Shown: positions 17,761 through 26,733, numbered from the stretch's first letter. The stretch is DNA of 64,000 bases from Perlabentimonas sp041656735 (GCA_041656735.1 JBBACY010000004.1:54064-118063); one strand, 5' to 3'. Numbers and translations are program-made. The notes: generated from the sequence alone by a model not told the origin.

Positions 17761-17963
17761 ACCCGTAACTCACTGCTCATTGTTCACTTTTAGTTTTTCA
17801 CTGTTCACTGTCCACTGTTCACTGTTCACTTTTAGTTTTTCACTTTTAGTTTTTCACTTTGAGTTTTTCACTTTGAGTTTTTCACTTTGAGTTTTTCACT
17901 TTGAGTTTTTCACTTTGAGTTTTTCACTTTGAGTTTTTCACTTTGAGTTTTTAGTTTTTAGTT
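17761..17963. repeat. Heptamer-based tandem tract (CACTGTT, then CACTTT[T/G]AGTTTTT units)
   Basis: CACTGTT-type heptamers lead into nine units of 14 bases starting at 17827, 17841, 17855, 17869, 17883, 17897, 17911, 17925 and 17939. Each 14-base unit is two heptamers. The tract ends shortly before the next gene. Confidence 0.9.
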
Positions 17964-18075
17964 TACCACTTATCACTTCCCCCTAAATTTCAATAAAGGA
18001 TTAATCATCCAATTCTAAAAAATTCAGCAAGAATTATTACTTTGGCGCTCACATTTTGAACTAAACAGAAAATAG

Positions 18076-19353
18076 GTGCGAGCCAAGCAGGATATCAAAC
18101 AAGCCAGAAGGCTAGGAATTGTTATAGGAGTAATTATTGCCTTAATTGGCGTTGTGCTAATTATATCGCCTTTTAAAATGTTAAAAAAACAGCAACCCCA
18201 GCCAGCAGATGAACCGTTATGGTTTGTACATTTCGATAAAAACAACATATCAACCTTTGGGTCGAAGCAATTAGAGAACAGGCTAAAAACGTTACTAATC
18301 AACACGAAACTGAACAATAGCAAGCTGTCAATTCTACATATTGGCGATTCGCATATACAAGCTGATGTTTTCACTGGGCAAACCCGCAAATTACTGGCTT
18401 CATGGCTTAACGACAAGCAGTTTACACGAGGGTTTACCTTCCCATACCAGCTATACGGCTCAAACCCACCCGACGATTTTAAAGCAGAATGGAAGGGCGA
18501 CTGGCAGAGAGTGACGGATTCGTCGAACATTGGAATTTCGGGAGTTTCGGTAGCAACCAGCAGCGTTGATGGAGAAATATCTATATCGATTGCCAAAAAT
18601 GGAGAGAATGAGCAACTATTTGACGAGGTAAGAATTTTCTTTAGCGCCGATAGTCCACAAACTGTTCCTTATCCTCTAATAAAACACGAGCTTACCCATC
18701 GCGATTCGTGTAGCGTTACCTACAATCTACTTGAGTCAAACGCTTCAATAACAATAGCTAAGCCTAACAACACCAATGCTAACTTAACCATTCATGGCAT
18801 TGACCTTATTAACAGTAAAGCGAAACTTACCTACCATGCTGTTGGACTTAACGGAGCATCGATTAGCACCTTTCAAAAATCGGGACTGTTTTCACAACAT
18901 CTTACTAGCATAAATCCCAATATCGTTATTATTTCGTTGGGTACAAACGATTCGTACACCACAAACTTTAATGCTAAACTCTTCAGAAAAAACTACGAAT
19001 TACTTATCAGCCAAATTAATAAAGCGCTACCCAATGCCTTAATTATGCTCTCAACAGCTGGCGATCATCTTTTTGAAAAAGAGCATCACAACCCGAATAT
19101 AGAGAAAGCCAATCGCGAGATAGTACAAACTGCCAAAAAATTTGAATGTGGCGTATGGGATTTTTACACTGTTATGGGCGGAAAGGGCAGCATTGAACTA
19201 TGGGCAGAGCGAGGGCTATGCGCACCCGACAGGTTACACCTAAACCGAAAAGGTTACAGGTTGCAAGCCTCACTGTTTTTCGATGCCCTGATTGGTTTAG
19301 CCACTGAAAACGAAAGTGTTTTAACCACTAAGATAAAGTATGCCAATGAGTGA
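18076..19353 (+). CDS. Membrane-anchored SGNH/GDSL hydrolase, second copy
   Basis: This 425-residue protein has an N-terminal membrane segment at about residues 13-34. The SGNH blocks are LHIGDSHIQAD (serine near residue 92), SLGTNDSY and a C-terminal DRLHLNRKGY giving the Asp/His pair. It is a paralogue of the gene at 15709, sharing FYTVMGGKGS with FTAMGGKNS. The start is a GTG, the only start that keeps the membrane anchor. The stop overlaps the MBOAT gene start by 14 bases, so the two are translationally linked and probably work together in moving or removing O-acyl groups on an extracellular glycan. Confidence 0.8.
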   Translation: MRAKQDIKQARRLGIVIGVIIALIGVVLIISPFKMLKKQQPQPADEPLWFVHFDKNNISTFGSKQLENRLKTLLINTKLNNSKLSILHIGDSHIQADVFTGQTRKLLASWLNDKQFTRGFTFPYQLYGSNPPDDFKAEWKGDWQRVTDSSNIGISGVSVATSSVDGEISISIAKNGENEQLFDEVRIFFSADSPQTVPYPLIKHELTHRDSCSVTYNLLESNASITIAKPNNTNANLTIHGIDLINSKAKLTYHAVGLNGASISTFQKSGLFSQHLTSINPNIVIISLGTNDSYTTNFNAKLFRKNYELLISQINKALPNALIMLSTAGDHLFEKEHHNPNIEKANREIVQTAKKFECGVWDFYTVMGGKGSIELWAERGLCAPDRLHLNRKGYRLQASLFFDALIGLATENESVLTTKIKYANE

Positions 19354-20875
19354 CCCTGGCTCATATATTTTGCAGTTTTTTGCCTATAACGAAACCCGAC
19401 CGTTAATATTTACCGAAGGTTCGTTCTGGCTATTCTTTACCATACTGCTGTTGGGCTATAGCTTGGTTTACAAAAAAGGATTTATCCGCAGCCTGTACCT
19501 TTTGGTTTTCAGCCTTTTCTTTTACTATAAAGCGAGTGGACTATACTTTGCGCTTCTAATTTTCTCCACCTTATGCGACTACTTTCTGGGGTTATATATT
19601 CACAAAGCGGTGGTGCACTGGAAAAAGAAGATGTACGTTACCCTAAGTGTGTTTATTAACCTTTTGGTGCTATCATTTTTTAAGTACAGCTACTTTTTAA
19701 CCGATAGCATAAACAACCTTTTTCAAACAAACTTAAAGCCCTTTAATTTCCTCTCGCACCTATCGAATACTATTGCAGGAACACATTTTGATGTAACCAG
19801 CATTTTGCTGCCTGTGGGAATATCATTCTTCACCTTTCAAACCATTAGCTATACCGTTGATATTTATCGAGGTAAGGTTAAACCCGTGAGAAATATTATC
19901 GATTTTGGGTTTTACGTGTCGTTCTTTCCACAGCTTGTGGCTGGCCCCATAGTTCGTGCCTCGGAATTTATACCCCAACTGTACAAAAAATTCACCCTCA
20001 CCCAACGAGAGTTTGGCCATGCGCTGTTCCTTATTCTCAATGGATTAATTAAAAAAGTTATTATCTCAGACTACATATCGGTTAATTTTGTAGACCGTGT
20101 TTTTGGCAGTCCGCTAAGCTACTCGGGACTAGAGAACCTTTTGGCCACCTATGGATACTCGATACAGATATACTGCGATTTTTCGGGATATACCGATATG
20201 GCCATTGGAATTGCCCTGCTCTTAGGTTTTAGGCTTCCCATAAACTTTAATTCGCCCTACAAAGCGGTAAACATAACCGATTTTTGGCGCCGATGGCATA
20301 TTTCACTCTCATCATGGCTTCGCGACTATCTATACATCCCGCTGGGAGGCAGCCGCAAGGGAAAAGTTAGGACCTACATAAACCTGCTGCTAACCATGCT
20401 ACTTGGCGGACTATGGCATGGGGCAAGCGTACGCTTTATTATTTGGGGCGGAATACATGGGGTATCGCTGGCATTGCACAAGCTTTGGTGCAAAGTTTTC
20501 ACAAAAACCAGATGGCACTCGCACCCATGGAAACGCATTGTTTCGGCAATCATCACCTTTCACACGGTTGCCCTTGCGTGGATTTTTTTTAGAGCCGAAA
20601 GCACCAGCAAGGCTCTTGAAATGCTTAGGCAAATAGCATCAAGGTTTGGCTGGCAATCGTTTGGCACAGTAATTACCACGTACGCACCTATTCTGCTACT
20701 TATTACGGGGGCGTTAACTATTCATCTACTGCCTGTTAGGTGGAAAGAAACCTACCGAGGTCTGTTTATTAAAACTCCCCTTTGGGTAAAAATTATTATA
20801 ACAGTTGTAGCAGCCATCGTAGTTATACAATTTAAAACAGCCGATATACAGCCATTTATCTACTTCCGGTTTTAG
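19340..20875 (+). CDS. MBOAT family O-acyltransferase (AlgI/PatA-like)
   Basis: This polytopic membrane protein of 511 residues has about 10-12 hydrophobic segments. It has the MBOAT core: FFPQLVAGPIVRA, YCDFSGYTDMAIG, DFWRRWHISLSSWLRDYLYIPLGG, then LLGGLWHGASVRFIIWGGIHG with the conserved histidines near residues 360 and 373. Proteins of this type carry acyl groups from a cytosolic donor across the membrane and hand them to an SGNH partner. Here two SGNH genes lie directly upstream, one of them overlapping. The target could be peptidoglycan or the polysaccharide made by the locus that begins 314 bases downstream. Confidence 0.9.
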   Translation: MPMSDPGSYILQFFAYNETRPLIFTEGSFWLFFTILLLGYSLVYKKGFIRSLYLLVFSLFFYYKASGLYFALLIFSTLCDYFLGLYIHKAVVHWKKKMYVTLSVFINLLVLSFFKYSYFLTDSINNLFQTNLKPFNFLSHLSNTIAGTHFDVTSILLPVGISFFTFQTISYTVDIYRGKVKPVRNIIDFGFYVSFFPQLVAGPIVRASEFIPQLYKKFTLTQREFGHALFLILNGLIKKVIISDYISVNFVDRVFGSPLSYSGLENLLATYGYSIQIYCDFSGYTDMAIGIALLLGFRLPINFNSPYKAVNITDFWRRWHISLSSWLRDYLYIPLGGSRKGKVRTYINLLLTMLLGGLWHGASVRFIIWGGIHGVSLALHKLWCKVFTKTRWHSHPWKRIVSAIITFHTVALAWIFFRAESTSKALEMLRQIASRFGWQSFGTVITTYAPILLLITGALTIHLLPVRWKETYRGLFIKTPLWVKIIITVVAAIVVIQFKTADIQPFIYFRF

Positions 20876-21020
20876 ACTTCGGCTTCGCTCAGTCTGACGA
20901 AGGGTCGCTTCGAACCATCAACCCGCATCACCTTAGCATGTAGTCAGGCTGAGCGAAGACGAAGCCTGAGCCGCTTACCCTGAGCGCAGCCAAAGGGTGG
21001 CAGCGCAGACGAAGGGTGAC
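20873..21020. repeat. Palindromic REP-like element after the MBOAT gene
   Basis: ACTTCGGCTTCGCTCAGTCT at 20876 onwards is repeated inverted by AGGCTGAGCGAAGACGAAGC at about 20945-20965, and partial copies follow. It may double as a transcription end. The 20876-21188 gap holds this and a promoter box, with no gene. Confidence 0.55.
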
Positions 21021-21079
21021 TTTCCAACTAAACAACAATGCATTCCCAACATAAGTTATAGTTATTTCGGTTTTATTGC

Positions 21080-21087
21080 TAATTTTG
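21080..21087 (+). promoter_or_regulatory. Candidate -7 element of the polysaccharide locus
   Basis: TAATTTTG matches TANNTTTG about 100 bases before the Wza-like gene. No good -33 TTTG was found. Confidence 0.35.
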
Positions 21088-21188
21088 CTTAGCGTAACAA
21101 TTCTCCCATATACTCATGTGGGTTACCAGGCGAAGCTGTATAGGCCTAGAGCTATTTCAGCAAAAACTGGTATCGTATTCATCTATAT

Positions 21189-22001
21189 ATGTGCATATTA
21201 CAAAAACCAACAATCAAAACTCCCAATATTGTGGACAAAAAGATAACCCTTTTACTCATCGTTCTAGTTATAACGTTGGCTTCGTGCAACCGCCGTAGCC
21301 AGCTGCTATATATGCAAAATATCGACGAAACAGCGGATCTCCCCTTTGCAACACCTCCCACCTACCGACTGGGTGCTGGCGATATACTACACATACAGCT
21401 AGTAACTCACAGTCCCGAGATTAGTATGGCATTTAACAACCCCACAGGTGCTCAGTATTTGAGTCAAGGTCGCGATGAATCGTCTCTATACCTTAATGGC
21501 TACACGGTTGGCTCCGATGGTACTGTGCAGCTGCCCTTTTTAGGCGAAGTTCAAGTAAAGGGTTTAACTCTGGATGAGGCAAAAAATATGGTTCAGCAAA
21601 AAACCAATTCGTTGTATAAAGATGCATCCGTAATTGTTAAGCTGGCTAGTTTTAAGGTCACCGTAGTGGGCGAGGTACGCCGCCCAGGTGTAATTCGAAA
21701 TTTCAATGAAAACCTAAATGTTTTTGAAGCGATAGCCGCCGTGGGGGATATAAGCGAGAATGGCGACCGCCGAAAAGTGCTGGTTGTTCGTCCTACCAAC
21801 GAAGGGAACAAAACATTCAGGCTGAACCTTGCCGATAAATCAGCACTTGCCTCAGAAGCCTTTTACCTATTACCCAACGACGTGGTAATTGTAGAACCCA
21901 TTGGCAATAAGGTTTTCCAGATGAATATTCCGTATATAACGCTAACTTTCACATCCATAAGTACACTAATACTGTTGTATAATTTTATTACGAAGCTTTA
22001 A
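21189..22001 (+). CDS. Polysaccharide export lipoprotein (Wza-like)
   Basis: This is an outer-membrane polysaccharide export protein. The 270-residue protein has a lipobox LASC (cysteine near residue 34), a Poly_export domain starting YRLGAGDILHIQLV at about 60, a SLBB-type domain at about 155-240 (VTVVGEVRRPGVI) and a C-terminal hydrophobic segment (LTFTSISTLILLYNFI). ATG 21189 gives a rather long positive leader. A GTG at 21231 (VDKKITLLLIV) gives a classic lipoprotein signal and may be the real start. It is half the machine whose inner-membrane part is the Wzc-like gene at 22520. A four-helix-bundle cassette separates the two. Confidence 0.88.
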   Translation: MCILQKPTIKTPNIVDKKITLLLIVLVITLASCNRRSQLLYMQNIDETADLPFATPPTYRLGAGDILHIQLVTHSPEISMAFNNPTGAQYLSQGRDESSLYLNGYTVGSDGTVQLPFLGEVQVKGLTLDEAKNMVQQKTNSLYKDASVIVKLASFKVTVVGEVRRPGVIRNFNENLNVFEAIAAVGDISENGDRRKVLVVRPTNEGNKTFRLNLADKSALASEAFYLLPNDVVIVEPIGNKVFQMNIPYITLTFTSISTLILLYNFITKL

Positions 22002-22005
22002 GGAA

Positions 22006-22030
22006 GGTTGAGGTTAAGGCTAAGGTTGAG
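22006..22030. repeat. Left hexamer flank of the first four-helix-bundle cassette
   Basis: GGTTGA, GGTTAA, GGCTAA and GGTTGA make a hexamer tract in the opposite orientation to the tract at 22449-22498. The two tracts form an imperfect inverted pair around the gene at 22093. Confidence 0.75.
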
Positions 22031-22092
22031 AGGAAAAAAGGTTAAGGCTAACGTTTAGAATTTAGCATGCTTAAACCAATATATAATCCATA

Positions 22093-22446
22093 ATGTATAA
22101 AAGTTTTGTTGAAATGCCTGTTTGGCAAAATGCGCATAAACTTTCAATAGAAGTTTACCAAGAAACAGTTAATTTACCTCGCTCAGAGGATTATGGTCTT
22201 ACTTCACAAATTAGAAGGTCTTCCAACAGTATATCTGCAAATATTTCAGAAGGATTTGGTAGGAAAACGCGAAAGGATAAAGCCCATTTTTATGCCATTG
22301 CGCGAGGTTCAGCATTTGAAACCCAAAACCACTTACTGTATGGTAACAAGATAAAGTATTTTGATGATGATTTCACGATAAAATTGGTTGAAGAATACTC
22401 CTCACTAATCTTCGATTTAAATAAACTAATAAACTATTTAACCTAA
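22093..22446 (+). CDS. Four-helix-bundle protein (23S rRNA intervening-sequence protein family)
   Basis: This 117-residue protein has the pattern VWQNAHKLSIEVYQETVNLP, then YGLTSQIRRSSNSISANISE and GFGR, which mark the PF05635/TIGR02436 four-helix-bundle family. Members are found in 23S rRNA intervening sequences and, as Avd, in diversity-generating retroelements, but also as many stand-alone copies in Bacteroidota. Related bundles form basic pentamers that can bind nucleic acid. Here it lies between Wza and Wzc and has nothing to do with polysaccharide. Hexamer tracts of opposite orientation flank it on both sides. No rRNA or reverse transcriptase is present. Confidence 0.85.
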   Translation: MYKSFVEMPVWQNAHKLSIEVYQETVNLPRSEDYGLTSQIRRSSNSISANISEGFGRKTRKDKAHFYAIARGSAFETQNHLLYGNKIKYFDDDFTIKLVEEYSSLIFDLNKLINYLT

Positions 22447-22448
22447 CC

Positions 22449-22498
22449 CTCAACCTCAAGCTTAACCTTAACCTCAACCTCAACCTCAACCTCAATTC
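22449..22498. repeat. Right hexamer flank of the first four-helix-bundle cassette
   Basis: CCTCAA/CCTTAA hexamers begin directly after the stop. Bases 22449-22479 are the imperfect reverse complement of 22006-22030. Confidence 0.8.
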
Positions 22499-22519
22499 CT
22501 AACTAGCAATAATATTTCT

Positions 22520-24955
22520 ATGGAAACCCCCAACAACAACTACCCCCACTTTGAAGAGGAAACCCTCGATTTAAAACGATATTTCTTCCTCTTTTTAGCA
22601 AACTGGTACTGGATAGCTATTTGCGTATTTGCCGGGCTTTTTGTAGCATACCTGGTAAACCGCTACTCGGAGCAGGTGCATTCGGTAAAAGCATCATTAC
22701 TGGTGGGCAACGCCGATGGTCGCAAGGTGGGACAAGGAGTGCAGACCCTTATGCGCGAGCTCAATTTAACGCAGGAGAAAAAACGAATTGAAAATGAGAT
22801 AGGTATCCTCAAATCGTACACCTTAGCACGAACAGCCATTGAAGAACTACCCGATTTTATGGTAACTTACGTAAATGTTGGCCGACGAGGAATTGCCGAG
22901 AGTAAACTGTATAACCGTTCGCCCTTTGTTGTTAATATAGACACCTCGGACGTTAACACTATGGGATACCCTGTTTATATTAGCATCCTATCAAATAAAG
23001 AGTATACCATTGACTTTGATGATGGTACGCCCGAAAAGACGATGCGTTTTGGGCAAAAGTACATCGACAATCGATTTGCCTTCCTCATAAACTTAAAGGA
23101 CCAAGAGGGTTACGAGCAGACAAGCCAATCGAACAAGTACTATTTTACGATTAACAATGCACATAGTTTGGCCGTAAACTATATGAAAAAGGTAAATCTT
23201 GAGCTTAACGATAAGCAAGGGAGTTTACTAACCTTATCTACCAGCGGTTTTGTGGCGCAGCAAGAGGCCGACTTCCTAAACAAACTTATGGAAGTTTATA
23301 TCCGCAACGATCTGAATGAAAAGATGCAGACTGCCATAAATACCATCGATTTTGTGGATGAGCAGCTGGGAGGTATTTCGGACTCGCTTCGGCAGGCAGA
23401 GCTAATGCTTCAAAACTTTAGAACAGGAAAGGGTATAATCAACCTAAGCACAGAGGGAAGTGCCTTACTTGAAAGGTTAGAAACGCTCTACACTGAAAAG
23501 AATATCCTCTCGTTTCAGCTAGAGTACTTCGATTATTTAGCAAAATACTTAAAAGAGAAAAAAGACCTGAAAGGTTTGGTATCGCCAGCCACAATAGGGA
23601 TTGAAGAAACTGGAATTGCTACAATAGTGGCACAGCTAAACCAGCTATCGCTTGAGCGCGATGGGTTACTTCTTACCATTAACAAAGACAATGTGCAGAT
23701 AGTAAGGCTGAACCAAAGCATCGAAAGCCTAATATCGCTCCTATTCGAAAAACTTGATGGGATGCGCGAGGTAAATGGAATTCGAATTAAGGAGATAAAC
23801 AAAAGGATTGCCAATCAGGAGGGGCAGCTGCGTATGCTACCTGTTACCGAACGCCAGCTGGTAAATATGGAGCGCAAGTATAGCATTAACGAGAAGTTTT
23901 ACACCTACCTAATGGAAAAACGCATTGAGGCAGGAATTGCAAAAGCATCCAACGTATCGGACAATAAAGTAATTGACGCAGCAATGCCCGAGATGGCCGA
24001 AGTGGTTAAGCCTAAAAGGAGTATTAACTACGCCATGGGCTTTTTAGTTGGCTTAATGATTCCAGTACTGCTAATCCTACTTTTCGACCAACTTAACAAC
24101 TCCATTCAAGATCCATCGCACATCAGCAAAAAAACCAGAGTTCCGTTAATGGGTACCATTGGGCATAACCCATACGAGAGCTTACTACCCGTTTTCGATA
24201 AGCCAAAATCATCATTTGCCGAGTCGTTTAGGGCACTGCGCACCAATATCGATTTTATGCTAAGCAAAGCCGACAACAAGGTAATACTCGTTTCATCAAC
24301 CATTAGCGGCGAGGGCAAATCGTTTGTGGCCTCGAACCTGGCAGTTAGTCTGGCAATGCTGGGCAAACGAACTGTGCTGCTGGGGCTCGACCTGCGGAAA
24401 CCTAAAATTCACACTCTTTTTGGAATTGATAATAGCAGGGGGCTAAGCACCTTTTTTATTGGCAGAGATAAATGGGAAGATATTTTGGAAGCCACGATTG
24501 TTCCTAACCTCTCTGTAATGCCATCGGGTCCCATACCACCCAATCCAGCTGAGCTGGTGGCAGGCACAAAGTTCGATGAGCTTATAGCAGCGCTAAAGCA
24601 GAATTTCGATTTTATAGTTATAGACTCGCCCCCCGTTGCTGTGGTTACCGATGCAGTACTCATTAGCCGCCTTTGCGATACCACCCTGTTTGTGCTAAGG
24701 CACAGGTATACATCAAGAAATGTGCTTGAACTGGTTGAAGACCTATCTAAGGCAAAAACCATAAACAATATGGCATTGCTGCTCAACGATTTTAAAAAGC
24801 CAAGGGGCTACGGTTACGGGTATAACTATGGATACGGATATGGCTATAGCTATGGTTATGGCTACAACAATACATACGGATATGGGCAGGGATACTATAC
24901 CGATGAGGAGAATGGAAATAAGGTTAAAGGATTCGTTAAGAAGTTCTTTGGATAA
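22520..24955 (+). CDS. Wzc-like polysaccharide co-polymerase with BY-type tyrosine kinase
   Basis: This inner-membrane protein of 811 residues controls chain length and export of capsule/EPS. It has a Wzz domain with a first membrane helix at about 25-48 and a second at about 505-525. A long periplasmic coiled region lies between (GNVR-like tail RQLVNMERKYSINEKFYTYL). The cytosolic BY-kinase has Walker A STISGEGKSF with its lysine near residue 600, Walker A' LLGLDLRKPK and Walker B FIVIDSPPV. The C-terminus at about 762-797 is a tyrosine/glycine tail with about 14 tyrosines, the autophosphorylation cluster. No matching phosphatase gene (Wzb- or CpsB-like) is seen in the window. Confidence 0.92.
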   Translation: METPNNNYPHFEEETLDLKRYFFLFLANWYWIAICVFAGLFVAYLVNRYSEQVHSVKASLLVGNADGRKVGQGVQTLMRELNLTQEKKRIENEIGILKSYTLARTAIEELPDFMVTYVNVGRRGIAESKLYNRSPFVVNIDTSDVNTMGYPVYISILSNKEYTIDFDDGTPEKTMRFGQKYIDNRFAFLINLKDQEGYEQTSQSNKYYFTINNAHSLAVNYMKKVNLELNDKQGSLLTLSTSGFVAQQEADFLNKLMEVYIRNDLNEKMQTAINTIDFVDEQLGGISDSLRQAELMLQNFRTGKGIINLSTEGSALLERLETLYTEKNILSFQLEYFDYLAKYLKEKKDLKGLVSPATIGIEETGIATIVAQLNQLSLERDGLLLTINKDNVQIVRLNQSIESLISLLFEKLDGMREVNGIRIKEINKRIANQEGQLRMLPVTERQLVNMERKYSINEKFYTYLMEKRIEAGIAKASNVSDNKVIDAAMPEMAEVVKPKRSINYAMGFLVGLMIPVLLILLFDQLNNSIQDPSHISKKTRVPLMGTIGHNPYESLLPVFDKPKSSFAESFRALRTNIDFMLSKADNKVILVSSTISGEGKSFVASNLAVSLAMLGKRTVLLGLDLRKPKIHTLFGIDNSRGLSTFFIGRDKWEDILEATIVPNLSVMPSGPIPPNPAELVAGTKFDELIAALKQNFDFIVIDSPPVAVVTDAVLISRLCDTTLFVLRHRYTSRNVLELVEDLSKAKTINNMALLLNDFKKPRGYGYGYNYGYGYGYSYGYGYNNTYGYGQGYYTDEENGNKVKGFVKKFFG

Positions 24956-24982
24956 AATTTGAACGCAAAGAACAAAAAGTTG

Positions 24983-25030
24983 CACAGTGTAACACTGTGT
25001 TTCACACGGAGGTACACTGTGGGACAAAAA
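24983..25030. repeat. CACAGTGTAACACTGTG element, copy A
   Basis: A palindromic core (CACAGTGTAACACTGTG) is followed by a block reading CACGGAGGTACACTGTG and GGACAAAAAA. Other copies are at 27142-27190, 31128-31177 and, inside a gene, 30690-30725. Confidence 0.8.
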
Positions 25031-25054
25031 AACAATGTAAATCAGTGAAGCAGT

Positions 25055-25240
25055 AAGTTGCGAGTTGCGAGTTACGGGTTACGGGTTTGCTAGTTCCAAT
25101 CTTTTCCGTCATCGCGAGCGTACTTTGCGAACTTAGCGAAGCAATCTCATGAGCATAGCGAATAACAAAGCGATCTTTACTTACGCAGTAAAAAAAACGT
25201 AGAACACAAAACGCTGAACGCTGAACGTGAAACGCCAAAA
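25055..25240. repeat. Heptamer tracts around a REP-like palindrome
   Basis: GTTGCGA/GTTACGG heptamers (from 25057) are followed by CATCGCGAGCGTACTTTGCG with CTTAGCGAAGCAATCTCATG (REP-like). AACGCTG heptamers follow (about 25209-25235). The region 24956-25701 has no gene other than such repeats. Confidence 0.75.
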
Positions 25241-25519
25241 CAATCTGTTCTAATCTGCATAATTAGCGGATAAAAAACAGCGCAAATCAGTATCTCAGTC
25301 ACATTCCCAGTCGAAATTTCGCATAACTTACGAAACAAATACACTTAACTTTCGTGTATTATGCTAAATAAAACGCACTCGCATTTATTTACTAAAGGGA
25401 CTATGAATATTGACTCCGTTACAATAGAACTTATTCCCTTTTTCGAATGGGCAATGCATATTTCGAGTAGCTAAAACGTAGTGTATCGCAATAACAAAAT
25501 AATCCGCAGATTACGCAGG

Positions 25520-25609
25520 TTTTCACAAATAGTAACCCCAAAATATGTCCACAGATTTCACAGATTTTCACAAATAAAAAAACATAAGAATCTGTGTTAA
25601 TTCGTGTAA
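25520..25609. repeat. Left direct repeat of the GxxExxY cassette
   Basis: About 90 bases with CCACAGATTTCACAGA and AATCTGTGTTAATTCGTG. It is a close direct copy of 26131-26219, starting TTTTCACAAATAGTAACCCC in both. Confidence 0.85.
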
Positions 25610-25630
25610 CCTGCCTGTTCGGCAGACAGG
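25610..25630. repeat. 21-base micro-palindrome
   Basis: CCTGCCTGTTCGGCAGACAG plus G is a near-palindrome with a TTCG loop. It is placed inside the repeat phrase AATCTGTGTTAATTCGTGTAA|TGGACA. It is the exact reverse complement of 27091-27111. Confidence 0.8.
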
Positions 25631-25701
25631 TCAGTGGACAAAAAAATTAATCTGTGTTCATCTGTGTAATCTGTGGACAGAAAAAATAATCTGAGGATAA
25701 A

Positions 25702-26076
25702 ATGGAAGAATACCTCTACAAAGAAGAAACCTACGATATAATAGGCTGTGCCATGGAGGTACACAATGAGTTAGGATGCGGTTTCCTCGAACCTGTTTAC
25801 CAGGAAGCATTATCAATAGTATTTAGAGAAAACAACATACCATTTGTTAAAGAAAAGACTCTTGATATTAAGTTCAAAGGACAAGTTTTAAATAAAAAAT
25901 ACATTGCTGATTTTGTTTGTTTTGATAAAGTAATTATTGAATTAAAAGCAATGGATTCCATTAGTCCTCAGCATTTAGCCCAAACAATAAATTATTTGAA
26001 GTGTACAGATAAAAGGCTTGGATTGATTATAAACTTTGGCACTACAAGTCTTCAATATAGGAGAGTTATACTTTAA
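25702..26076 (+). CDS. GxxExxY family protein
   Basis: This 124-residue soluble protein has the naming motif at residues 25-31 (GCGFLEPVY), EVHNELG before it, KYIADFVCFDKVIIELKA in the middle and QTINYLKCTDKRLGLIINFG near the end. The DF...ELKA pattern resembles the PD-(D/E)XK nuclease core, so a nuclease-like fold is likely, but no activity is established for the family. The gene is an island in repeat DNA with direct repeats of about 90 bases on each side. This suggests it travels with them. It is unrelated to the polysaccharide genes around it. Confidence 0.88.
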   Translation: MEEYLYKEETYDIIGCAMEVHNELGCGFLEPVYQEALSIVFRENNIPFVKEKTLDIKFKGQVLNKKYIADFVCFDKVIIELKAMDSISPQHLAQTINYLKCTDKRLGLIINFGTTSLQYRRVIL

Positions 26077-26130
26077 TAAGATGTCCACAAATATTAATCT
26101 GAATAAAAAGATAACCACAGATTACTCAGA

Positions 26131-26219
26131 TTTTCACAAATAGTAACCCCAAAAGATATCCACAGATTTCACAAATTACCACAAATAAAGAATATAATAA
26201 TCTGTGCTAATCCGTGTAA
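26131..26219. repeat. Right direct repeat of the GxxExxY cassette
   Basis: Close direct copy of 25520-25609. It is followed to about 26330 by more AATCTGTGTAATCTGCGGACA-like phrases. The 26077-26411 gap contains only these repeats. Confidence 0.85.
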
Positions 26220-26411
26220 TCTGCGGACAAAACAATCCATGTAATCAGTAGAAAACAATCTGTGTCAATCTGAGTAATCTGCGGGCAAAAAATCAATCTG
26301 TGTTCATCTGTGTAATCTGCGGACAAAAAACCAGAGCACTACACAAAACGTACAATTAAAAGCCAATATGTTAGCCATAAACTTCATTTAACCTAGTTAA
26401 TAGCCAATAAA

Positions 26412-26733
26412 TTGAACGATATACACAACATATTAGATAGATACAATCCCCATAATGTTGCCAAAGATATTGCAGCTAGAGCCAAGCAGCTTAGGCTAGC
26501 AGTAAATATTACCCAGCAGCAGCTTGCCAAAAAAAACCGGTGTTAGCCTTGGATCCATTAAAAGATTTGAGACAACCGGGCTAATATCATTACAAAACCT
26601 GCTTCGAATTGCAGTTACACTTAACGCAGTTGATGATTTCACAAATCTATTTGCCCACACCAACTACAGTTCCATTGATGAGGTTGTAAAACACCAAAAG
26701 GTAAAAAAACGTCAGCAAGCAAGAAGTCATTAG
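26412..26733 (+). pseudogene. XRE-family HTH regulator broken by a one-base frameshift
   Basis: From a TTG at 26412 the reading frame gives DIHNILDRYNPHNVAKDIAA, then RAKQLRLAVNITQQQLAKK and a stop after NRC. Shifting by one base at the run of eight A (26529-26536) gives the expected HTH continuation KKTGVSLGSIKRFETTG, then LLRIAVTLNAVDDFTNLF and VKHQKVKKRQQARS. Joined, this is a normal HipB-like regulator of about 106 residues. No HipA partner follows. The run of A could be a sequencing error or a phase-variable tract. Confidence 0.7.

Noticed and set aside
17761..17963. Replication origin iterons
   Set aside because: The 14-base units are pairs of the same heptamers seen all over the window. 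No dnaA gene or DnaA boxes were seen.
22093..22446. 23S rRNA intervening sequence
   Set aside because: No rRNA sequence surrounds any of the three family members. They lie between protein genes.
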